From assembly GCA_024449915.1 (NCBI GenBank), contig JAMZAV010000977.1:124001-188000 (forward strand): a DNA stretch of 64,000 nucleotides, given 5' to 3'. This DNA is from Sweltsa coloradensis (taxonomy: Eukaryota > Arthropoda > Insecta > Plecoptera > Chloroperlidae). Positions 1 to 10,692 of this stretch are shown here, one piece after another (within the stretch, counting starts at the first letter, position 1; the number at the start of each line of letters is the position of its first letter). Below the pieces are notes generated by a model that saw only the letters and a list, made by a program, of their open reading frames with translations, ran no database searches and had not been told where the DNA came from. The translations under genes were made by a program, and so were the position numbers.

Positions 1-880
1 TCGTGACCATTATCTGTGCTGTCGTATAATGGTGCAGGATTAGAAATTCTCTGAACCATGTCAGAAGAACCCACTTTTTCAAGATTAGAATTATGTAACA
101 GAGTATGATGTTTTTTGCCACACTTTCGGCAACCCTTTGAGTGGGATGACTTGACAACGTGCCCAGTGCGAAGACAGTTGAAGCATAACCTGTTGTTTTG
201 TACACAATATTGTTTCTGAGCTAGGCTTAAGTTCCTGAACTCATCACATTTGTACAACGAATGTGATCATTGCAACTCTGACATTAGGAACAGTTGTGTC
301 TGTAGGCCTAGAAATGTATGCATTAGACTTTCTATCGCTTGGATTGAATCTTCCTTGACTTCAGCAGTAATGAACTTACGATCTGTACAATTACTGTTAC
401 TGAAGGGTTGAACGTTTTCTAGAGCTTGTTTCTGTGTTCAAGAAAAGCGATGAAACTATCAAGTGATGGGAATGCTTGATCATTGAGAGTGAGTTCCCAT
501 TCTTTGCGTGTATTACTATCTAAACGTCTGGTGAATAGATGTAACAATATGACTTCTTCCAAAGGTGTTTCAATACTAAGGGCCTTAAGAGCATTTAGAT
601 TACTAGACACTGTGTTGATAAATTGTAACAATTCAGTTGCAGATTCTTTTTGTACTGATTTAATATCAATCAACTCTTTAAGATGTTGAGATGCTATCAG
701 CCTTTTATTTTGATACCGATTTTCCATAATTCCAAGCCACAGTGTAGTTATTCTCAGTAGGGTAAAATTTGAATCAATTCTAATGCTTGTCCTGTTAGAA
801 ACAGATATCAGATAGTAGTACTTTTCTATAATGGCCACATCGTTGTTGTCGTGACAAACCATAGCTCTGAAAGCTGTCAC
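1..880 (-). pseudogene. Decayed BEL/Pao retrotransposon gag
   Basis: Gag-type remnant. The 419-880 part reads as a BEL/Pao gag core, with the pieces ENRYQNKRLIASQHLKELI, KESATELLQFI and LLHLFTRRLDSNTRKEWE. It stops at 419. Further on (about 90-240) the same strand reads a CDEFRNLSLAQKQYCVQN segment, then a zinc-knuckle region CFNCLRTGHVVK followed by CRKCGKKHHTLLH. That order (core, C-rich spacer, knuckle, KKHHTLLH) is the family's usual one. In-frame stops separate the parts, and the third knuckle cysteine reads as serine (VKSS), so it is not functional. The protease and polymerase would lie beyond the left edge. It sits downstream of CASD1 exon 7, presumably in its intron. The family call is from recognised motifs; the intronic placement is inferred. 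Confidence 0.75.
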
Positions 881-900
881 TAAACGTCAGCCACTTTGTA

Positions 901-1545
901 TAAGGAGCTCAAAACTAGAACTTTATAGACGGTAGGAATTTATTCTTACTTAGGCCTGCGAGATGCGCCAAGTATCATTGAGCGTATAGGTCAACTAAGT
1001 GTTGATCTAGGTTCTAACAAGCCTGACGTTGCTCTTAAGGTATGAACAGAGTTGCAATGGTGATCTCTCTCCTTCATTCTGTTTATCAGCAAACTCTAGA
1101 TTGGTTTGACCTCATCAAAACTTGTCCAGTTTCCAGTAACTGTTCAAGTTAATTTTAATATGACTCCTGATAGTCGGGACTATGACCAACGTCTGAATTC
1201 GTGAAATGTTAGCTTATAAATACTCTTGCTTGACCCAAAGCTGATTTGTTTTGTGTCCATGTTGAAAGAAAGTAATAAATAGTTTGTCTGACCTGTTTAA
1301 TGTGGTGCTATTCGAATTGAAAGCAAACTCGTGATAAATTTGGCGCGGTTGGACAATGATAAAACTGGTAGGCTTTTTAAATGTGGACTGTATATTATTT
1401 ATTATTGAATTATACTTTCAAACATAGTACATCATTTCACATCCATTTCAACTTTCGTGCTAGTACTAAAAAACTATTTATACAAAAAAACATATGTGAG
1501 GTCACAGCCTCACAATGCAAACAATATTATGCCTTCTAACTCAAA
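901..1545. other. Unassigned intronic sequence
   Basis: I see no gene here. The end of the BEL element (its leader or LTR) may extend into this stretch, but I could not find a matching second LTR. The next CASD1 exon was looked for on the minus strand and not seen. Confidence 0.4.
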
Positions 1546-1549
1546 CAGG

Positions 1550-3408
1550 TGTATCGGTCTTACCTTAACTAAGTGAAACATTCGGGTGAGCCGTTGCGCC
1601 AGAAATAAGACATGTGGCTGTATCCGGTCTTAATTAAACTAAGTGAACACTCCAGGTGAGCCGTTGCGCCAGAAATAGACATGTGGCTGTACCGGTTCTT
1701 ACCTTAACAAGTGAAACAATCCTGGTGAGCCGTTCCGCCAGAAATAAGAATTTTGGCTGTTATCCTATTACCTTAATAAGTGAAACACTCCTGGTGAGCC
1801 GTTGCGCCAGAAATAGACATTGTGCTGTATCCGTCTTAACCTTAACTAACTTGAACACTCCTGGTGAGCGTTGCGCCAGAAATAAGACATGTGGCTGTAT
1901 CCGGTCTTACCTTAACTAAGTGAAAATTTGGTGAGCCCGTTTCGCCGAAATAGACATGTGGCTGTATCAGGCTTACCTAACTAAGTGAAACACTCTGGTG
2001 AGCCGTTGCCAGAATATAAGACATTGTGCTGTATCCCGTCTTACTTAATGAAGTGAAACACTTTGTGAAGCCGTTGCGCAGAAATAAGACATGTGGCGTT
2101 CCCTTTTACCTAACTAAGTGAAACATTCTGGTGAGCCGTTGCGCCAGAAAAAGCCATGTGCTGTATCCGTTATTTAAAGTTGAAACAACCTTGGTGAGCC
2201 GGCGCAGAAATAAGACAGTGCTGTAACGGTTATACCTTAACTAATGAAACCTGAGTGAGCCCTTGCGCCAGAAATGACTGTGGCTGTATCCCGGTCTACC
2301 TAACTAAGGTGAAACATTCCAGAGCCTTCCCAAAAAAAAAAACTGTGGCTGTATCCGGCCTTACCTTAACTAAGTGAAACACTCCGTGCCGTTGCGCCAG
2401 AAATAAGACATGTGGCTGTTATCCGGTTAACTAGTGAAAAACTTGGAGCGTTGCGCCAGAAATAAGACAGTGGCTTATCCCGTCTTACCTTAACTAGTGA
2501 AACACTTCCAGGTGAGCCGTTGCGCCAGAAATAAGAAAATGTGGCGTAACCGGTCTTACTTTAAGGCTATTCTCGTTTTCTTTTTCCAAATATGCTCAAG
2601 TCAAAATATATGAAGGCTTGAACCTGGCTATTTTAGAAAACCAGAAATTTTTTCAGAATTTCCCATCCGGTAACTACGGCCAATATAACACTGAAAATAA
2701 TTTACAACTTTCATTCGCAGACACCATTAACGGGGTTTTCTTTGCTTTTTTTTTTTTTTTTGTGAATTTTGGAAACTGTTTTTATGGACTGACGAGAGAA
2801 ACCCGATTTATTTAATAATTGTCTTCTGTGAATTTTTTCGTTTTAATTTTTTACGATTTTACCGCAAAAAAAATTCGAGGAAAGACAATTGTTTAAATAA
2901 ATCGGTTTACTCTCAGTCAGCCAAGAAAAACATAGTTAAAAATTTATGTCACAAAAACCAACACCCCTACGTTGAATGGTTGGCCTGGCGAATTGAAGTT
3001 GGAAATTATTTTAGGTGGCTATATGGCCGTGTAACCGGATCAGAAAATTTGAAAAAATATTTTTGATTTCTTAAATAGCAGGTTTGAAAGCCATTACTTG
3101 TTGACTTGGTAGCATATTTAGGAAAATAGAAAAACGCGGTCGATAGCCTTACTAAGTGAAAACACTCCTGGTGAGACCGTTGCGCCAGAAAATAAGAATG
3201 TGGCTGTATCCGTCTTACTTAACTAATGAAACATCCTGGAGCTTTGCGCCGAAAAAAGAAGTGGCTGTATCGGTCTACCTTAACTAAGTGAAAACACCTG
3301 GGAGCCGTTCGCCAGAAATAGACATGTGGCTGTATCGGTCTACCTTAACTAAGTGAAACACTCTGGTGAGCGTTTGCGCCGAAATAAGACATGTGGCTGT
3401 ACCGGTGA
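1550..3408 (-). repeat. 71-bp tandem array of CASD1 exon-7 3' edge plus splice donor
   Basis: About 19 copies of a 71-bp unit lie in two blocks (1550-2557 and 3146-3408) split by an inserted MITE. Read on the minus strand, each unit is 63 nt that translate to GYSHMSYFW, RNGSPG and VFHLVK, followed by the donor GTAAGACC. This peptide aligns with the CASD1 stretch that follows the WMQLV segment, and the right-hand copy is continuous with exon 7. The array is therefore the exon's own 3' end plus donor, repeated into the intron. After the leftmost copy the donor (near 1564) runs into unique sequence. A short similarity (ACCGGATACA in the exon, ACCGATACA after the last donor) could have seeded slippage. 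Copies differ mostly by one-base indels. A unit of 71 is not a multiple of three, so reading through extra copies shifts frame. Confidence 0.9.
2558..3146. mobile_element. TTAA-flanked MITE inside the array
   Basis: A ~585-bp insert interrupts the 71-bp array. Its ends are inverted (GGCTAT at the left, ATAGCC at the right) and it has internal inverted sequence around 2790-2935 (GACTGACGAGAG against CTCTCAGTCAG). The flanks read TTTAA on the left and TTAC on the right where the array consensus has CTTAACT, consistent with a TTAA target duplication, as in piggyBac-type elements. Noise in the array leaves one base of the right flank uncertain. Confidence 0.6.
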
Positions 3409-3507
3409 TAAAAATGTAAGCAGATACCAAGATTTTTATATCTACATAAATCGGAAGATTCTGACGCGCGTCCGTAATGTTGTAGAAAGAGACAAGTTGC
3501 ATCCAGC
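3344..3507 (-). CDS. CASD1: CASD1 exon 7 (transmembrane segment; 3' edge garbled)
   Basis: Acceptor CTTCTCCACAG at 3508 follows a good pyrimidine tract. The exon completes the split glycine of exon 6 and reads WMQLVSFYNITDARQNLPIY, then VDIKILVSAYIFITG, matching the CASD1 membrane segment after TDEWKG. Beyond ITG the sequence enters the first unit of the 71-bp array. As written it reads TATCLISAQT and then recovers to VFHLVK before the donor GTAG at 3343. The array consensus reads GYSHMSYFW here, which fits CASD1. The written copy has about five indels relative to consensus (net minus three), so either this copy has decayed or the consensus is wrong. An alternative donor at 3402 (G|GTACAG) is possible but drops the conserved segment. 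Confidence 0.8.
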
Positions 3508-3519
3508 CTGTGGAGAAGA

Positions 3520-4820
3520 ACTTATTAAAGGGGCTTTCCCAAAAATATTTGTTATAATCTATAGCATAATATACACTCAAATGGCCGTTAAAAAATGATA
3601 TCTAGTAAATGTGATTTTAACAATTTCAGTTTTTTGATCAAGAAATTTGCGAAAATGGCGTTTGGAAATTCATAATCGGCTTTAACTTGCTTCTTTTTTC
3701 CAAATAGATACTAGAGGTCATACCAATTAAAATAGCTTTATTTTATCAAATAACAATCAAACACGCAAAATAGCATTCAAACATCACACCGCTTCTTGGT
3801 AATCAGCATTTATTTGAGCCCTAAAAAACTTTGCCAAATTACAAAAAAATAATAGAGGATTACAAACAAGGCTTTCGCGTTTTTTAAATCAAAATCTTCC
3901 AAGTCAGGGGATAAAGATCGTCCCCATGTATTTTATGGGAGATTTGCCGATGGGACCTAGTTCGAAAATACCACGTTTGACAAAAAAAACGGGTTATGGG
4001 GACCCAATATTTTTTCTGTTTATTTCTAATCATAACTAGTTCCTAAATTAAATATTATTTTGACGTTTGACGGGTGAATACCCTTTAAAACACGTGTTGG
4101 TATAAATATTAATTTCGTAGGCCTAACTCATGTTATAATAGTCATCTAGTGGTGACGTCACGCAACTGGTTGCCTTAGCAACAAAGAAAATCAACTCCAA
4201 ACAAACTTGATAGACTGAAAATATCTACCATTGTACTTATGGAACAAAACTGTGTTTGAAGTCAAACCTGGCCGTTGGCCGTTGCTATGCGTTGCCATGG
4301 CACCATAGGAATGACGTTTTAAAAAAATGTCTTTAGAGATACTGTGACAGGGAATAAAATAATAAGAACGCCGCAATTGTAATTCCAGTTCAGATTCTCT
4401 TGATTAACATCAACATCGATGTTAGTTGATTTGAAAAGTTTGTTAAAACAAAATAGGGCTAAAATTTTAATGGATTACGCGTCAATAGAATAGACTCCTA
4501 GTGTGCGGGTCAGCTTTTAAAAGAATGCAAGATGACGGTACTACGTTGAATCCTCGGTTTTCAATGCGTCGTCGGATCAGTGTGTGGGAGGTTCAAGGAA
4601 AGAGAGCACGCCCGAGACTACCCCTAGCGGGCTCTACAACCAGATGCAGGTAGATTCTTTGATTTAGGGCATTTGTTCAACCTCGCCCGAGGTTTAAATA
4701 TCAGCGGTCAAAGACATAAAACATCTCCTACAATCACTTAAAGTTGCCCAAAACTTTCAAACGTTGGGAATTTATTTAATAATAAGAGTATCCACTTTCT
4801 GTGAAAATTAATTTTTGTGG
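3520..4820. other. CASD1 intron 6, with a dispersed repeat at 3890-4090
   Basis: There is no gene here. Sequence 3890-4090 (with GATCGTCCCCATG and GGGACCTAGTTCGAAAA) recurs inverted at about 27890-28095, so it is a dispersed repeat family. The rest is AT-rich and unrecognised. Confidence 0.5.
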
Positions 4821-4831
4821 TTAATTCTAAC

Positions 4832-5130
4832 CTTTCCACTCATCAGTCTGGTCCCCGTTTAGAACGAGAGGGTGTTTTCTTTCTTTAATGAACACCATCC
4901 CAACCGCTAACAAGCAGCCGAGTGGAAGGAAGAAGCTCATCCGGTAAAAATGTTTGTTCTCTCTGCCGAAAAGATCGGTCCGGTCGCAGAGAAAAAAGTA
5001 GACTAAGATGAGACCCAACTTTGCCAGAGAAGTGAGGAGGGTGTGCAGTTCTCGGTCGACTTGAAGATACTGTGACTCAGAAGAAACCGTGGCTCTCTTC
5101 CGCAATCTTATCAGCAGGACAGTGAGAGCG
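4832..5130 (-). CDS. CASD1: CASD1 exon 6
   Basis: The acceptor is in GTGCACCTCTGGTTTTCAG; the exon completes a split serine and gives SALTVLLIRLRKR (first membrane helix of the acyltransferase part). It continues with LHTLLTSLAKLGLILVYFFL, CDRTDLFGREN, FFLPLGCLLAVGMVFI and ends LNGDQTDEWKG at donor GTTAGA (4831). The CDR.DLF.EN and QTDEWKG motifs are hallmarks of CASD1 proteins and give the clearest family match in the window. The GTTAGA donor is weaker than the gene's others. Start phase 2, end phase 1. Confidence 0.93.
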
Positions 5131-5734
5131 CTGAAAACCAGAGGTGCACAGAGGTTAAGGTAAAGTTGAGTGTGAGACTGTGAACGGACCTTTATTATAA
5201 CAATTAATATAAGAGGTGGGTGAAATTGCCCCTCCCCCACCAAAGAAAATAAAGCAATAATCTCCTAAAGTAAAGGCGCACTTATTATAATGGCTTGCTA
5301 TTCCTTGAGAGTTGTAAGTTTAGTTGGACTTGTTTACGGGTTTTGGGTGGGTGGGTCACTTTCAAGTACCTCACGTTTATTTTGTAAATTTTATTTTTGT
5401 TTGATGGCATATTTATTGATTTTGTAAAAATCAATGAGCAAATGACAATATGGCAGTAAATTTGGGAAACTTATTTAGAATTTCCAATAAAAAATTTAAT
5501 AGTAACAATAGGGTGAAAAAAAAAAAACAAGAAACGAGAGCCAATTCATAAAAATCATATTTAAAGTCCTGAAGAAGAAGACTATACTTGGTCTTTGAAA
5601 CGTCGACGGAAAATCAGTGGCGAGAACTAGACGCCCGCAGGGCCCGCAACTGCGGGCGCGCCCAGGCCGTTTAGAGGGCCCGTTTAAAAAAAACTGTAAA
5701 AAAACAATATTTAACCCTGTTTGGAAAATATAGT

Positions 5735-6141
5735 ACACATAACAAAAACTTGTAGAAATACAGCCAAACCTTACACACTCAAAAGGAATGAGATCTAAAA
5801 AAAGGGCCAAGCTCATCTACCCTTCCACATTTGCGCATTCTTAATTCATAAACGTACAGTGTCCCATAACAGCATCCTCGAAAAGCTTGGCAAAATAGAA
5901 TTTGCGATTATTAATTTAACGTTATAGTTTATCCAAGTTCTTTTTTTCTAATTAATTTAAACGTAAACACGCAAATTCTATTTTGCCAAGCTTTTCGAGG
6001 ATGCTGTTATGGGACACTGTACGTTTATGAATTAAGAATGCGCAAATGTGGAAGGGTAGATGAGCTTGGCCCTTTTTTTAAATCTCATTCCTTTTGAGTG
6101 TGTAAGGTTTGGCTGTATTTCTACAAGTTTTTGTTATGTGT
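5735..6141. repeat. Near-perfect inverted repeat, ~180-bp arms, ~55-bp spacer
   Basis: The left arm runs from CACATAACAAAAACTTGTAG to CAAAATAGAATTTGCG (5735-5914). The right arm (5969-6141) repeats it in reverse with very few differences. The spacer is AT-rich. It lies in CASD1 intron 5, so the pre-mRNA would carry a long hairpin. It is probably the palindromic core of a foldback element. Confidence 0.85.
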
Positions 6142-6255
6142 GTGATCTCATTACTTTTTCAAGTTCCATTACAAAATTATTTGTTAAAATATAATATTTT
6201 TATCAAAGTTGATTTAATTTTTATGGTATTAGCAATAACAATAGGATGTAAAATA

Positions 6256-6938
6256 TCTAGGCCCGGATTCATGTACATCCTGGGTATAGGTGGTATAACC
6301 ATGGTATAACGACGGTATAAGGACTGGTTAAGTCTAGGCAACTCACATCCAATTAAAACTTTCCCATGTAACAACAAACGCACAACTAATGTTATTTTAC
6401 ACCTATTTCACTGCATCCACAGCCATGTAAATCATCAGATAATCAAAAGCATAGATACTACTAAAATTTTCACCATCTTTTGTTTTACATTTTCATTAAA
6501 AGTGACAGGAGATTGCGTGAGTTGATTAATAGAAAAGAAAAGGCTTATTATTGCCGTAAATTTTGGAATAGCCTAGGACTATCATACCATTGTTTGTCTG
6601 CATTAGGCTTGTAGTAATCAAAACTAGTTATTTGTGCGGGAAGTGTGTCAAAACAAGGTTGTGCTGGCCTAGGGTTGGCTAAGAAAGGCCTAGGGCTTGT
6701 CAAACATGTAGTGTAAGTATTTATTTATCTAGTCCTATAGCCTAATGGAACTTTAGACCTACACTGTTGTATTATAAATAATTTTCTACATCTGGGCCTA
6801 GGCCAGGGACGGTTTCTGATTTGTTTTATGAGAGTATAATGACACCCTTTCTCGTTCCACACAAAGAAGAAAAATTTAAAATGTCCGCTATTTGTTTACT
6901 TATCGCACTTTCCCGCCTAACTCTGCTTGTACCGTCAA
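6256..6938. mobile_element. Non-autonomous TIR element, GGCCCGATTCATGTACAT end
   Basis: It starts GGCCCGGATTCATGTACAT followed by repeated GGTATAAC words. The far end reads CCGCCTAACTCTGCTTGTACC, the complement of the AAGCAGAGTTAGG word found next to the same terminus at 57857. Its interior (about 6560-6850) is shared with 28870-29130, including long stretches around CCTAGGGTTGGC. The superfamily is unknown; PIF/Harbinger is a guess. Confidence 0.6.
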
Positions 6939-6944
6939 CAAGTG

Positions 6945-7935
6945 TCAAGTAACTATAGTTACTTGTTGATTGTATGCCTAGTGTATAAGGCTTATTTTAA
7001 AACCTTTATTTGGAAGCCTTCCAGCAAACTTTTTCAACTTTTTTTTTCAAAAGAGACAATATTACAATAACCTTAATGTCCATGTAAAATATGAACATTG
7101 TAGCCTTACCCGTCTGGTCAGAATCGCGGGCCGACGTATTAGATGTTAGCAGTAGCAGTAGCAGTAGCTAAAATCCTTAAAGTGATTTTGAGCATGTTTC
7201 AAGCCATTTTTTCACCAAGAAGGAATAATCGTACCCCAATAAAATTTGGCATGTGTTGTCAGGTACCTAAATCCCCTCGATTGTGATAGTTTTCAAGTTC
7301 ACATCACGTTACATGACGGCTGGGTAACACCTCGAAATCACCCCAACTCTGCTTGGTGTATAAGGTGCTTGAGTGTGTAGCGCACCGCGGCTTGGCTGCG
7401 GCGCCCTAACGGGCACCTAGATTTGTTTTCGTTGCTAAAATGACCGTTTTGTGAATCTAGTGGTCTGAAGATGAAATCGCGCGGAGATTGAGGAACGTTT
7501 AGCATCCACAACACTAACAACAAATCACAAAAACTACATGATTGTGGGTGCATTCAGCCCACAACTGGGTTTCTAAAACGCACCAAACGCACGCTAAAAA
7601 CGTGAATTTCAAAATTTTCGCCTGCGGCGCTATTGTTTTGGGGAGAAGAACCCCAACCTCCCCCTCGTGCTTGGTCCCTATATAATACCCCCGAGATATT
7701 ATATATCCCGCCCGGGATGAAAAGTCTGAATTCAACATTGAGCCTATATGCATGTATGTATCTGTTAGGGGGGCCCCCATAGAAATTTTGCGGGCCGGCT
7801 CATAAAACGAAGTTCGGCCACTGCAGAAAATATCATAACTCGTTGAATATCACCACTACAAAACAACCCGATCAAAAGAAATGTTAATTTATGTTATTTA
7901 AACAAAAATCAATTCCATTTATGATTCAAATAGTC
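6945..7935. other. Intronic sequence with no recognised gene
   Basis: CASD1 intron 5. Contains a short AGTAGC repeat near 7145. Open frames on the minus strand at 7338-7780 match nothing I recognise and contain no convincing splice structure. Confidence 0.4.
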
Positions 7936-7939
7936 TTAC

Positions 7940-8058
7940 CTTAAAGCTAGTATCGAGTTGATAGTAGCCTGAAAATACGTCACCGATCCTTCTCTCCTGG
8001 CGCAACAAGTACCATCCAAGAAGCTCATGTGGTCGTTGCAAAACCAGTTTAGGACAAT
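7940..8058 (-). CDS. CASD1: CASD1 exon 5
   Basis: Acceptor ACCTTTCAG at 8059, donor GTAAGA at 7939. Reads IVLNWFCNDHMSFLDGTCCA, then RREGSVTYFQATINSILAL plus two bases. The ILNWFCN and DGTCC words match the end of the CASD1 lumenal domain (NVYCN...DGSCC in vertebrates) just before the first acyltransferase-part helix. This exon is short (119 nt) and was found by looking for the missing segment between DGMH and the helix. The flanking exons join in phase. Confidence 0.9.
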
Positions 8059-8696
8059 CTGAAAGGTGACACGTTTAATGGATTTTAATTGTATCTAACA
8101 TTTAATATATATATATTCATCGTTTGCTTGTATTACCTGTGGATCTCACTTAAGTAAACATACATGAATTCTCCTCGAAAGTTATTATACTCATTTTAGT
8201 GAACTTAGGAGTTTTTTTATGTTTTGTTTAAACACAAAATTAATGTACACATAATATGCAAGCCAGTTTTTTTATCTATCTTCATCATACATTGTTGGAA
8301 ATGCTATTCCACAAAGAGTACAAAATATATTATCATCGATTTGGGTAGTCTTTTGTTATTTCACGCAGGTCTAAGAAGATATAAAAACTTGCACTTGGTT
8401 TGGTACGGCACCCATTACTTCTATGATAAGTGTTTGTATCTCTTGTTTTTGGAGCAGTTACCATTTACGTGCAAAATAATCTCGACGTATGGTACAGAAT
8501 TCTAGCGTTTGCTGTTCGGCGTGTAATAAGGCCCCCAGGTTGTTTTACATTGTAAAAACGAAGTATTTTTACTTGTGTACGGTACTTTAGTTCCGAAATG
8601 TGTACCATGTACATATCCATGGGTAGAGTAACGAAAGAAAGAAAAAAGAAAGAAAGAAAGAAATTAATAAATTAATAAACAATTAAGATTTGTAAT

Positions 8697-8887
<191 letters not shown>

Positions 8888-8889
8888 TG

Positions 8890-9594
8890 TAACGGATCGC
8901 CTTGCCCTCTGCCCTAAGTAAAATTTTTCGTAATTAATTTGCATAATAATATGCAAATCAATTAGCCATTGAGCTAGTAATCATCCTCAATGATATTTTT
9001 ATATTGAAGTAATAATGATTCAGTTTGGTAAGTTAGGCCTATATGCCGTGGTTTGGTCCTAAACAGGGGCATAAGTCGTAGTGGGTTAGATTTAACATGG
9101 GCTATTGTCTGGTAAGAGAGCTGGTTTGGCAAGGTTTCTGAGGAGATTTTGTCACCCCAGTTCACTGAACCCAGCCGTTCGATTCGATTTCGAGCGGGAG
9201 ATTCGTTTGCACCAATAAGGGGGGTGCATTCGAAGGCAACGTGACAAGTGCTAGTTGCAGGTGTTGCAACACTGTGCACTTGTCCAGTTCGGAGTTTTCT
9301 GTGTAAAACAACTGGCTGCGATCTGGAAGGAAATGATGCTATCGCGGATTGGTACAGGCGGCATGACGTTGAGCGCTGACCAATAGGAGCTGGCCATTGT
9401 CCAGCAGTGCGGCGCAACCTGTTCTTTTCGCGAGCCGAGGGAAGTGAGCTGGCCTCGAAAGCAGAGAGGGCTCACTCACTGAAGCTTGGTATCTGAACGG
9501 GAGTACAAGTGTATTTCAGTAGTGCGCGTTGCGATCCAGTTCGTGTGCAAAATCGCGTAATAAGCCACGATGGCAGTGTTTAGACGACATCGAG

Positions 9595-9626
<32 letters not shown>

Positions 9627-10685
9627 AGGCCCACACGCTACGACGATCACGCCATTCCTTGGATACTCTCTGAACACCATCTAGGCCTATCCTGAACCTA
9701 TCTTAATTACTTCCTTTCGACAAACCAAGTTTGAAAACCTATTAATTTATCCTAATTTCGATGGAATATCAAAATTCCTTCAACCCGACCACGTGGTAGC
9801 CCAAGGGGGTCACAGGAACCCAGCGACCTATACCTATCAGACATATCTAACACTGAGAGCCTTCCTAAATCGCTCATCCTGTGGACCACTGAGACCCCCT
9901 ACACGCCGACCATCCATCACTGTTGGATTGCCCACGCGAGCCAGTGCATGAGGCCAAGGGAAGTGCCGGATAAAACCATTAACCGAAGAGCAGATTGGTG
10001 AGTCCAGACTTCCTATTTGGGGTAAATCGACGCCGACGCGCAACCGGAGTCCGCCTCCCTAACCTGGGGACGCCGACGCTGGTTTCCGCCTCAAGCCATC
10101 TTTTCCCTCCCCCCGCCAAGCCACGCATCGCGAATCGTTTGTAACCACGCTTCACCACGCCAACCATGGAGTCGGCCGAAGGACATTAAACAGTGCAGAG
10201 TACAAAATTCATGTAATAATATTACGGCCATATTTATTGTTACACTGTTTTGTTCAAAGGGGGTTTAGTTTTAATAATTGGATCCAATCGTAGAGTCACT
10301 TTTTATTAACCATGTCATGTAACCTTGTTTACCTCAATCAATTACATAACTGAATTCCAATCGTCAACTGTGTACGAGTGAGTCAGCCCAGGATGTCCTT
10401 CATCGTACCAATTGATACCTCCTTTGTTTACAAGGCCATCAGCCAACCCATAAGTTTAGGCCCACTTAACCTTAGTAACTAGGCTGAGCAGGTGCGCAGC
10501 ATTCCAGTGCACAGCAGCCGCAGCCAGCCGTGAGCATCACTCTCTGGGGACCAGGAGGTCCGGTAAGCCTAGTGTGTTCCGGAAGGTATGAGCGTACCCC
10601 TCGAACACAGGTTGTATTTGTTGCATTGTCATTGTGTCGTCATTTTGCCGTTATCTGTGTCAGGACACCCTCCCTGTTAATTATA
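8890..10685. other. Unassigned stretch, possible LINE 3' region
   Basis: There is no supported gene. It holds a (GCAA)n run at 9598-9629 and a GC-richer patch at about 9830-10170. It lies downstream of the R4-like LINE on that element's strand, so part could be its 3' untranslated region. A 147-codon minus-strand frame at 8974-9417 shows no recognisable motif. Confidence 0.4.
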
Positions 10686-10692
10686 ACAGAAC

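Noticed and set aside
1656..1919. Plus-strand frame with repeated SRCARNRH words
   Set aside because: It is the antisense of the CASD1 exon-edge array, held open by chance indels.
3402..3403. Donor G|GTACAG for CASD1 exon 7
   Set aside because: It would remove the conserved segment that the array consensus encodes; the donor at 3343 fits the family better.
1550..3408. CRISPR-like direct repeats
   Set aside because: Units abut without spacers, and the genome is eukaryotic.
8974..9417. 147-codon minus-strand frame
   Set aside because: No motif, no family and no splice context; may be LINE 3' sequence.
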